From NCBI GenBank assembly GCA_024663395.1, contig JANFAH010000070.1, forward strand, positions 124,001-188,000: a stretch of DNA of 64,000 nucleotides, given 5' to 3'. The first letter of the stretch is position 1. Each line of letters opens with the position of its first letter. This stretch comes from Pisolithus tinctorius (Eukaryota; Basidiomycota; Agaricomycetes; Boletales; Pisolithaceae). The notes under the pieces were generated by a model, which did not search any database, had not been told where the DNA came from, and saw only the letters and a program-made list of their open reading frames with translations. Shown one piece after another: positions 1-10,338 of this stretch. The position numbers were made by a program, and so were the translations under genes.

Positions 1-24
1 GTATATCTATAAATCTGGAGAAGG

Positions 25-3000
25 TTATTGCCGGTTCAAGTCTTTCGCTTGCCAACTGTCATGGAGAGTTTGGAGTCTGACTAACGTGCGCTCGAGCGTG
101 ATAATCCCTCCTGCCGTCAAGCGAGGTACAGCAACGTCCTGGTGGTCCCTAGATGTTAAGGTCGAGGACGAGTGTGCCTGCTTGCTCTTCTCAATGAGCT
201 GCCGGGAATCTCGGAGCACCTTAGCAAGCTTCCCCTTTGTGCAGTATAGCCACGTGAGTTCGGCTTGTAGTCCTCCCGGAGGCATTTCCAACGCACGGCG
301 GACAAACCCACGGGAGAGGACGTATGCCTTTTCGTTGTACAGCCGACTATTGCAAGCATGACAAATGCGCAAGCATGGCAGAACCGGAAGGGAAAAAGCG
401 TACCTGTTAACCATACCTTCCTCAGTACCCCTTAGTTTGTCGTATGCAGGTTCGCAAAACCACCTACATGGAAAGATCAGCCAAGTCTAAGAAAGAAATA
501 GTAATGACACTCACGGTTCCTTGACCAAAACGAGTCCTTGGATGGAAACAAATGCCTGAAGAAGACTTGATCTCGCTGGGCTCCAGGTCTCGGTGCGGTC
601 ACCCGACCACGTGCCCAGTATGGACAAGCACACCTTACCCTCTTCGTATAAGTTTCTAGTCAAAGCAGCAGTTAGGCAATGCATCAGGTGTCAGTTGGCG
701 ATTGGGCCCACGGGTTTATCCTTCCATTGCCATTTGTCCAACTATGAAAGTGCGCAATCGGAGGGCTCTGAGGAAAATTGGAATCAAGCATCCAGTCGAT
801 GACGAAAGGTGCATTTTCGTATGGTGTATTCTCTGGACCAATGATCAACGACCGCAAAAGATCTGTTCGATCTTCATAAGCACGAATAAGGATGGATTCT
901 GTCACCGACACCTCAGCAATTAACCAGGCGAGAATATCAGAATAACACACCAGGCAGACTATTGGAGAGCGCTCGGTATTCCTTCGTTATACGGGCAAGG
1001 AAAGCCTTCGACGGCTGGTTGCATGGAGTCGTGTAGAAGGCGTGGTCAGGAGGGGCACTGGGTAGGATGTCGAAGAGTTTCCAGGGAGAATCTTCTTGGT
1101 CACCTCCAATATCTATTTCCTGGCTCGCATCTGGAGTGGTCGTAGACGGCGACACAGGTAACGGGGAGATCGAATCAGCAATGTCGGGGGTAACACTCCT
1201 CGGGAGAGAATCGATCACGTCATCCACCACTGCAGAGGGCTCGTCCTCCGCCCAAGGGATGTCAATTTCCATTGCACCTTCAATTTCGTCCATTTCCTCC
1301 CACTCGTCATCTTCGTCATCTTCGCCTTTGTCGTACCGCCAAATGCCGTTGTCGTCTTGCAGCCATACACCATCTGGATAATCACTATGGGAATTATGAC
1401 TTGATATTTCATCATCCCAGCCGTCATCTTCAATTTGTTCCAGGCTGTCGTATAGCCTCGTTAATCTTTCCAGAGGTAAAACAGAAATTTCCCCGTTTGG
1501 ATGAGTCACTTCCACCGAACCGTCAAGACGGAGCTGTGAATCAGGTTGACAGGTTAAGTCGCGACAACTTTGACGGATTAACCATCTCCCACCTCTGAGA
1601 CTTCCCCAAACCACACGAGAGACCTGTCCGCTTTCGGTGATTTGACATCGTAGACTTGGGTCCTGTAAGTCCCGTGCTCTGTTGCTAGCCTTGCACCCAG
1701 ATCCGCCATAGCGCGCCTCCAACCACCCAATTCCCCGTCATTCCTTACGGGATGTTCGCGAACCCATTCTTCGATTTCGCCGATCTTCGGAACTTTCGGT
1801 GAATCAAAGCCATTAGTTGTTCCTTCGCGATGTATAAACACCGAATCACCCCGCCGTACGCCAAGGCCGTAGTTATGCAGTATATTACCACCAAGGTCTC
1901 CGGCACCGTTAGGGTCAAGTTCAAGAGCAGATACGGTTTCAAGGGTTCCTGTGGCCAAACACCGTATGAGAGCTACTCTGTCCGCAGAGCTCACAGACTG
2001 AACCACGGCGACTTGTGCTTGATCTTCGCTTTTCCACAGTACATGGTCGCCTGGCCTGTTTAGTCACAAGTTATAGTTACGTAGGCAATGACTGCGAACA
2101 CTACACACCAGCAATCATACTCATCAATGTTCAGGTATGGAATTAATTCCGTGGAGGACAGGGTTTGCCGAGTACCATCCTGCCATAATACCGTTGCTAC
2201 CGTTCTGGTTTCCTGTACACAGAGCGTTCGTACGATGATTTTATCGTTGATATCGCTGCCTGTGTCGTACACGGTGGCCGGAACTTTTCGACCGCCCTCG
2301 AGGGTAACTTTATCACCAACACGGATGTCTCCTGATTTGGATCTAATGACAGTGAGCTTGGATAATTGTTCACCGTACCAGAATCGTTCCGGACGGTGTT
2401 TAGATTGAGCAACTTCTGGATCAAGCTGAGAGGAGTAGGTACGGGATATGAAAATGTGTTGATATAAAACGCACACTTTGATTCACCGCCAGCCAACATA
2501 TGGCAAGCACAGTATGTTTAACATCTACAACAGTGTCGTTGGGAGTTGGGATTGGCGTCGCATGGCACCCACTGTATATGGCCTGGTGACCAATAGGGCT
2601 GGGCAGAAGATCCTGACCATGCGTTAATACATGCCTTAACCAAGCGAAGCACGAATGAACACACGATGCCTTTGTCGCCAACGGTAAGTCGAGTGCTAAT
2701 TTCCGGTATTCGAACCAAGATACCAGAGGTAGAAACGACGAGTTCGTCGAAAAGCTGATGGGATAAATAGACAAAAAGATGATTGTGCAGGGAGCCATAC
2801 CTCGATGACCTCGTTTAAAGGTGAGTTTCGAGCAGGAGATTGGAATGAGGCACACTTACCTGGCCAACCCAGTCGTCATAGACCACATAATCACCGCCAT
2901 TGATACTAGTGGAATGCCTGAGATCCTGTACGTCTTTCCAGCCTTCCACGGGTTCGTTTGTGATAGCATGAACAAGCTTCGCTTGTACCTTGGTGCTAAT

Positions 3001-3411
3001 CACAACTCCGGAACAAACATCGTCGATGCTGCGCTTGCAATAATCTCCTATTTGGAATGTACGATCGACCAAGGTATAATCGGCTTCGGCGACGATTTCG
3101 CGAACACCACCAGGGAAGAAGGATACACCGACCTCTCCTCGCTTCAGCGGTCGCATGAGGGGATCCATGATTGGACCTGCTATAGGAAGATCTTCTGGGT
3201 CGTGCCAACAACGCTTAAGGACGATGCTTGAGCAAACCAATAGACAACACTCAGTGTCACGTACCAATACCACCCCCAGGACATTCGGCGAGTCATTCCG
3301 CCGGACAATGTCTTCCTGGTAAAACTATGCGACATTCTTGTGTTACCGCACACACCGAACTGGCCAAGGTAGACTGACCTTGGTCTGTATAGTCTTGTTG
3401 CTGGTAGACAT
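25..3411 (-). CDS. UBE2O-like large ubiquitin-conjugating enzyme (E2/E3 hybrid)
   Basis: This is a large E2 that in animals acts as a combined E2/E3, ubiquitinating orphan ribosomal proteins and other basic substrates. The UBC core lies near the C-terminus. It shows [17 protein letters not shown] (around 684-860) and the active-site segment [12 protein letters not shown] with the catalytic Cys codon at 628-630. It continues through [18 protein letters not shown] and, across an intron whose junction keeps frame, [15 protein letters not shown], which matches the UBE2O family. Upstream lie the beta-rich conserved regions (around 2815-3270 and 1580-2480) and an acidic linker (1200-1450). The start is ATG at 3411: an 11-codon exon splices onto [18 protein letters not shown], the usual UBE2O N-terminal motif. 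The stop is TAA at 25-27, so the gene is complete. It shares a 131-bp promoter with the F-box gene. Family call is firm; some middle exon borders are not. Confidence 0.88.
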
Positions 3412-3542
3412 CTGGGTGCGGGTAACAAGGGCTGTGATGATGGCAAGCGAAGGCCACTAAGATCACGTGCAGAGCAGTACTGGGTCGTCTGATGACATAG
3501 GAGCAAGCGTCTCACACCCTCATATAGATCTCATTTAAAACA

Positions 3543-5349
3543 ATGACCACCAGATCTATCACTCATATTCTGCCAACAGAGCTCATCGTTAGAATCCTTA
3601 TGATGCTGGACTACCAGTCCCTTCTTGCTTGCCAGCAGGTGAGTATGGTTTCACTGGCTCTGGCCGAGCCGTGTTCACACACCCTACCCACACAAGGTGT
3701 GTTACCTTTTCAACACGCTCATTGCAGAAAGTTCCCTCCTTCAGTACACTTTGGAGCTTTCAGTTGCAGGAAAACAGGATAATCCTCGTAGTTCCCTTGA
3801 TTTTTCTCGGAAGCTCGCTGTATTGCGACAGCACCAGGCTGCTTGGGGGGCGTTGCAATGGGCCAATACCTGCGACATCCCCATGCTGCGCGGGGGGTTA
3901 TGGGAGCTGTACGGCGGGGTCCTAGCCCAGTCAGATTCCGATCTTACTTTACGTTTCCGTCGTCTCCCCTCTCAAATCCGCGGAATCGAAGAGCACGTTT
4001 GGTCGGTATCAACGTCCGACGTGGATTTGCGTGACTTCACCATGGATCCGGCCCAAGATCTTCTGGTTCTTATCGCACGACCGAGACAGTATGTCAACCA
4101 CTAGTTCATGATCAGATCTTTCTTACTTGGGCCAAGGCATCACGCATTGGGCACTCGGCTCGAAACAGCGGTACACTTGCGATCTCTGACCACTGGAAAC
4201 CGCCATCCCCTTGCACCTGATCCTCCAATTCTGCAGCACTCGGTAGATGCAGGCGTCATGGAATTTAGCTTTGTCGTCCAAGTCTGCGAAGATCGCGTAG
4301 CGGTGCACTTTATGTCTCACGAAGCAGTTCCGTCAGATTTGGTCGTCTGGAACTGGAAGACTGGACGGAAGGAACTGGTAGGCAATCTTTGCCGTCGATC
4401 ATCTTGGTTCCCGTCCCAATACCTGTAACAGAACATACACAGTCACGATCTCAGGGCAATTTCCTTCCTTTCCAATCGTTATATGCTCGTGGGCGGTTTT
4501 GACGACCGCGATCGGATTACCGAGCCGCGTCTCTACGTCATAGATCTGACAAAGTGCGATGGTCAGCCAGTTACCCTGGAAGACGTGAACTACCGCTGTG
4601 CGTTCACGTATCCACAATGTGTCCCCTGGGTCACCCCCCTCGGTTTCCAAATCCGCGCAGATCCGATGTCCCCTTGGGTACCACCTGCGTCTTCCGATGT
4701 GCCTTTTTTCGTAGATCGGGACTTGAGGTTGCTTGTCATCACGATGTACGTTGCAATTGGCCAGGAACTTGTTTCGTTCGATCTCTTCGTCCTATCGAGA
4801 GCCCTGTTGTCTCTGGCTGAGGGACTTGGTTCTGAAAACGACCGTCATAACTTCAGTTGGAAGGATTGGGGGCCAGAGAACACTCGCTTAATGGAGTCGC
4901 CACCGCACTCTCAGATCTGGGTATGCTTCGTTTTTGGTGCAAAGTTTGTATCACTCGTGCATGGCGGTTTCGAACTTGGAGGACGTGTTCGCACCCTGGA
5001 GGTTTGGGATTTCAATGCTATTGGTATGCAAAAAGAAAGATGTCAAGGGGTGATGGACACGACGGAGGTGGAGGGCCATCCTGACATCGAATGGCATGAC
5101 TGTGACTACTCCCTGGTCCAGCATAGCGTTTTTCTGGAGGACATCGACACAAGCCTGCCGTATCGGGTTGTCAGGCGAGACCTTCCCTTGCAGGAGCAAC
5201 ATTGGCTTCGCTTCGCAGAAGCACTGTGCAGCGAAGATAATATTATCTTGGTCGATGTACGATCTCTCGTTGCTCCTGTTGAGTCGGCCCTGATGGATAG
5301 ATATCCCACACAGGCGCGACATCGTAATTTCCGCCTACTGACATTCTAG
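3543..5349 (+). CDS. F-box protein, agaricomycete type
   Basis: The N-terminus carries a short F-box (HILPTELIVRILMMLDYQSLLACQQ-like, residues about 8-32), which normally binds Skp1 and recruits a substrate to an SCF ubiquitin ligase. The rest, split by three introns near 3640-3700, 4090-4150 and 4375-4440, is a long beta-rich region. It has repeated motifs such as DLVVWNWKTGRKELV and RTLEVWDFNAIGM, spaced like blades of a degenerate propeller. This layout is typical of the large F-box families of mushrooms, whose substrates are mostly unknown. The last exon is long (from about 4440) and ends at a TAG just after FRLLTF. I cannot name a substrate. The neighbouring UBE2O-like gene is also in the ubiquitin pathway, but that may be coincidence. 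Confidence 0.82.
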
Positions 5350-5849
5350 GCGCGTCAACTGTTAGGATATCACCGATGAGATCGAAATTAGAAGATGCTT
5401 TACTCGCGGTGCAAAGATATCTTCGCGGACCTTCTGGTGGCGAGGAGATGGCCGACCGCGAGGCCGTTAGATACTTTACCTTCGTATGGACTTGAGCGAT
5501 ATGTGCGATTACGTCGTGACCTGCCGAAATGACTTATCATGCGTCATTCATGTGAAATTTTCGTCTTTGAAGTTTTTGGAGTTCCTGTATGGTTATTTTT
5601 CCTCTGCTGCTGTGCCAACGATGATGAGCACGCAACTGGCAGATTGACCTCAGAGACAAGCCTGGCCAACGGCGTTTCTTCCGTTCTCTAACCTTGCTGT
5701 TGAGCCATCCAGTAGATGGAATGTTCCGATGGACCTCCCCCGTGTTTCTACCCGTGCCTCCTTGCATAAAAAGTTAACGCCCCACCTATATCTCCCTCAC
5801 CTATTAGCCCTCCTTCTGTTCTCTTGAACTTTCATAGACTGCCTCCACT
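5350..5849 (+). other. Intergenic, no gene seen
   Basis: This 500-bp stretch separates the F-box stop from the NAGS start. Open frames here are short and show no family motif. The part before 5850 is pyrimidine-rich (CCTCCTTCTGTTCTCTTGAAC), as expected of a fungal 5' leader. Confidence 0.6.
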
Positions 5850-7832
5850 ATGATTCCCCACAATCGTCTCCACATGTCTTCGATCTTCTCCCCCGTATTC
5901 CTGAAACCCCCGCGGCCATACGGCGTCACGGCTTCTTATGCAGTAGGTACTCCTACACTTACACCAACGAACCCATGAACATATCACTATACAGACCATA
6001 CGAGGCCTTCGACAGCCGTTACCAAAATCACCTGACGTTGATGAAATAGACCCGTCAGATAATGTACGTACCAGAACGCTCTTGCCCGCTGTCCAGGTTA
6101 ACCTGCCTATTAGGATTTCATCTTGTCGATACTACGAGCAAATCCCTCCTTGCGTGACACCAAGTCATATCTTGCTTCCTTTGGACATCGCGAACCCGAA
6201 CGCGCAAAATCTTCAGATCTGCCCGACATCGCCACTATCCTTCCACCTGTTGATCGGCGAGAAAACGAGTTACCGAAAATTGCCGCAGAACCGTTAAAAA
6301 CTAGTCCCGTCATCTCCTCAATTTTGAATCCTATTTATCGCCGGACTGCTCTTGTTAAACTTCAAGGTCCTTTCACCGACAAACAGCTCGATAGCATCGC
6401 TAGGGGAATGGTATATCTCGAGAAACTGGGCTTGGTCAGTGTCATGGTCATCGAACATGACAAGCTGGCCAGAGGGGATGAAGGTGAACGGGCTACTATT
6501 ATCGAAGAAACTATGCGTGTCGTCGGTGTCCTAGAGGCTCATGGCGCGAAGGCACGCCCGGTATTAGGCACTGTCGTCCGACTTGGTCCGATGCCTTGTG
6601 GTCATCAAGATTCCATTTCTCATGACGTGCCATCTCCGGAAGCTCATGTCTTTCCACCTGATTTGGTGCCAATCCGTTCGTCACTCCGTGCTGGTGAAAT
6701 TCCAGTTCTTCCACCTTTCGCCCTGGATTCTTTCTGTCGTTCCGTGCGGATAGATGCTAATGACGTGATCGCCGCCCTCGTACGCGGTATGGTCCAGGCG
6801 GCTGAGCTTGACGGCAGCCTTCAGGGCAAACAGCCTCGTGACCCACATGCAGACTACTCAGAAGACATTAACCTCATCCCTTTAAGGCTCATGATCATTA
6901 ATCGCGAGGGTGGAGTTCCATCGTATGCGCGTTCCGGATACCCCCATCTTCTTATAAACCTTTCGTCGGAATACGACTTCATCCGAGACACGTTCGAACC
7001 TTCCTGGTTGAAGGAGAGACCGTCAGCTCTTTCGAATTTAGCACTTGCCCGAATGTGCTTGTCTTACATGCCACCCACGTCTTCGGCTATCATGGTTTCA
7101 CATCGTTCCCCCAGCTCTCTCATAGCAAATCTTGTTACGAACAAACCAGCTGTTTCATCCAGCCTACCTCACGCCCTACTGCAAGGCAACCGAAAACTCA
7201 CGCCTGAAACCCCAACCCTAATACGCCGTGGTCAGCCAATACAAGTCATCCGCAATCTTGCTAATGTCAATAGGGCAAAACTTACTCATCTCCTGGAAAC
7301 TTCATTCGGGCGGACGCTGGATGTAGCACCATTCTACACACGCCTGGAGAAGTACCTCGACTTCGTCATCGTAGCTGGAGATTATGTTGGAGCAGCCATC
7401 GTTACGAACGAGCCTGGTCCGGGTCAAGGTTTTCCGCCAATATCTTACCTGGACAAGTTCGCCGTTTTACCGAGCCATCAGGGGGATGGTACAGTAGATT
7501 TCCTATGGGTTGCTCTGCACGATGAGACTTATGGTCTGGGACACCCATTCTCCGTTAATCCCAATGGCGGAAAGGAAGGCAAAGGCGAAGGTCGGGATTT
7601 AGTTTGGCGCAGCCGTGCGGATAACAAAATCAATAAGTGGTACTTTGATCGAAGCTCCGGACATATGCGCATGGGTCCCTGGGTCCTTTTTTGGTGTGAC
7701 GCCGAGAAGAGGCTTAAGCGGGAGGAAAGTCAACGTGCTGACTCCGGGTTGTCATACGTTGAAAGCTGGGAAGCTGAGAGGTTAGAGCAGTGGGCAGACG
7801 TCGTCACTAAACTCCCATCTGCATGGAAATAG
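5850..7832 (+). CDS. ARG2: Mitochondrial N-acetylglutamate synthase (amino-acid acetyltransferase)
   Basis: The enzyme transfers acetyl from acetyl-CoA to glutamate, the first step of arginine biosynthesis in the mitochondrial matrix. The start at ATG 5850 gives a basic, Ser/Pro-rich presequence (MIPHNRLHMSSIFSPVF), then a 17-19 residue exon, then DFILSILRANPSLRDTKSYL, the typical NAGS N-terminus; both introns keep frame. An amino-acid-kinase-like domain follows (about ALVKLQGPFTDKQLDSIARG to the middle). The C-terminal acetyltransferase domain contains FVIVAGDYVGAAIVTNEPG, YLDKFAVLPSHQGDGTVDFLW and the R-S-R-A-D-N-K-I-N-KWYFDRSSGHM signature of the fungal/vertebrate NAGS NAT domain. Total length near 620 residues fits fungal NAGS. 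A paralogous kinase-only (ARG5,6-like) identity is unlikely, because the NAT domain is complete. Confidence 0.9.
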
Positions 7833-8662
7833 CATGGGTGTATTTCTGGCTGATCTCTGGTATAGTGTATCTATCGAATGGGTAGATTAATATGTATACC
7901 TGGGGTGATGCTGCCGTCCCATCCAGTACAGCTGTACTCAGGTTCCATTACGGATTTCAGAGCTTTAAATCCCCCACGGGGACGACACTTGGCGACCGCG
8001 ATACAGTACGGTTCGGTAATACCTGAATGTGCGATGCCAATGATCGTTATTTCGAACAGAATGGCTCAGCTTCAGTCAAGTCTTCTGGCTAGCGACCTGA
8101 ATGAGGTCAATGAACAAGCGATACATAAACGACGGTAGGTAACATATAGATTGCAGATACGAGTATTTCACCTGACAGCGCCAGGTGAACCGGGACCGAG
8201 ATGCGGTACCGTAGTGTTGCATGTGATTTACTTCCCTTACACGGTGAAACCGCGTCTTGCTACTTCGTAGCACGGGTATGGGTAGTCCTGAGATCAACTA
8301 CTCAGCGTACGCAAACCTGGTAGACCAGCGTGTCGCCCCGGGGTTGCTGGGGGGACTGCGTAAATCATATGCCAGGTAAACTGGAATCGTCGATCACGTC
8401 GGCGCCAGTTAATGTCACTGATCATGACCTACGTAGACGTTGTAAAGATAGTGTTACACCAGTAATATGGTGTATCCTTGTGTACCCAATACATGTTGTG
8501 AGCAGAGTCGATTACGTATTTACATCGAGCAGTAGTTCCGGTCACCACCACATCGACGCAACCGTCTGCGATGCCAACCAGGTATCGACCTGAAGGAATT
8601 TCCACCTGTGGCATGCACGTCAGAAACAATGACAGACATCTAGTTACGTAACAGACTTTAGG
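7833..8662 (+). other. Intergenic, no convincing gene
   Basis: This is 830 bp between the NAGS stop and the carrier stop. A minus frame at 8429-8629 contains a coding-looking stretch (EIPSGRYLVGIADGCVDVVV) preceded by a possible CAG acceptor. I could not join it to further exons or to a known family, so it is not called. Confidence 0.5.
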
Positions 8663-10072
8663 TCAGAATAAACTATCCAGCAGCTTTCTTGATGCTTCAA
8701 CCCCGAGCTGTGATTGCAACTTAATTGCACGATAGAAGGAACACAAAAATAAAATAAAATCATACGAAGGTAGCAGCATTTGCAGGGAAAGCCTGAGCAA
8801 TGTGTCAATGAGTTACCGAAGTGCTGCACGTAATCAATACGCACTCTGGCCATCGCCGGTCCGAATCCTTTCCACAGCGCAGTGATACCATCCTGTGCTA
8901 CGGTTTTCCTGAAGCAATCGAATAAGCCAGAATAGGTTCCGGTGGGTGCTGATTGCAAACGGGATTTCAGGACCTTGATGCGTGGGATGGGAGAGTAAAC
9001 ACAACTGAATAAAATAAAACAAAATAAACGCACATCTGGGGGTATAGCCAACGACCACATCGCCACGCCTGCAGTGCCGCCAGCGAAAATGATAGCTCCC
9101 AGATTGAGATCACCCGATGTCGACTCTCTGGGTATCAACGATTTCTTGGTAACTTCATATGCAGCAAAGTACCTTAGCCCATGTTTATTCATTGCAATCT
9201 CAGAAATTAGTAACCGAACACCACTCACGCAGCACTTCCGGGTCCATCGCGAGCGAGGGTTGCCCCGGTTCCCCGGAATATACTTCGGATACCACCTTCT
9301 CGATAAAGGTGCCGCATTACATCGACGACACCCTTGTATTGCGTACTCGATGTCCCTTGCCCTTGCACCTATCGCTGGTCGGAAGGTATATCGAATTCGT
9401 ATGTATGAGTGCCTACCTGCAACACTACCTTCGCCCGCTCTACTGGCGCGGTCACTAGGGTGGTTGGCACGGCGGACAGAAACCCAGCCGTAGCAAGTTC
9501 CAAAGTCGAGAGCGTTCCGCTGGTGCGATTTGGGGTAAATGCGTAGATCAAACTCTTTGATGCATCGTAGGCCTTGGACAGCATAAGCAGCGGTTACAAT
9601 TCTAGAGATGAAGCGATCATACCCAAAAAGACATAGCAAAGATAGGCGTTACGCCCAGTAACGGAGGCACAATACCTCGGTACAATCTACAGATTGCACT
9701 TCATAAGTGTGGCTTCGGTGTGATGTGCGATGGAGGATACCCAGTAACGCCGTCACGGGCGAGTGTCTTTCTGACAACATCAATTGCTCCGGTATATTGA
9801 CCAGCTGCGGCGGTTTGAAGACGCGTTTTGGTCAAATCAAAGGGGTGACCTTGAGTAGCCGTCGATCACTCGGAATGGAGAAATGGATCGAATGACAAGC
9901 ATGTACTTGCCCACGAGTACCGCACAGACACCCCCAAACCCTCCTGCAATGAAGGACTTGACATTTTCGCCTGCCAAGCTCTTGTTGTCTTTCGGTGATT
10001 GCGCCTCGGCACTCTATAGGGTGAGGGTCGGCACCGTGACCTGGCGAAAATGACCTCGATACGACTGACCAT
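8663..10072 (-). CDS. Mitochondrial carrier, carnitine/acylcarnitine type (Crc1-like)
   Basis: This six-helix inner-membrane carrier probably exchanges acylcarnitine and carnitine. Splicing by hand gives three Solcar repeats: SFIAGGFGGVCAVLVG joined to HPFDLTKTRLQTA; ELATAGFLSAVPTTLVTAPVERAKVVLQ; and GTAGVAMWSLAIPPDVLKSRLQSA. Each has the P-x-[DE]-x-x-K/R signature, and the order and motifs fit the Crc1/CACT branch. The C-terminus is AFPANAATFLGVEASRKLLDSLF, with the stop at 8663-8665. The best start is ATG 10070-10072 standing alone in a 3-nt exon. The next exon opens with SAEAQSPKDNKSLAGENVKS, and an in-frame TAG just upstream blocks a simple extension. One intron (9850-9910) uses a GC donor. 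Substrate is inferred from subfamily motifs only. Confidence 0.87.
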
Positions 10073-10338
10073 GGCTAACGTCCTAAGAGAATAGAGACGA
10101 GTGGAGGTACTGTCCTCCCAAAGGTGCTCCGGAGACGATACTTATATATTGCCGCGTTTTCATATGATTGCACACACGGTTAGGCCGGTCAATCTCCACG
10201 ACTGCTTCGATGAGAGAGATCAACGGATTCAAGCATTTATCAGCTCCGTGAGCTACATATACAGTCACCTTGCATGTACACACTGGCAGCACGCATACAA
10301 CGTAGTCTAAGTGATAGTCATTGTACTGGTGCGTCGGG

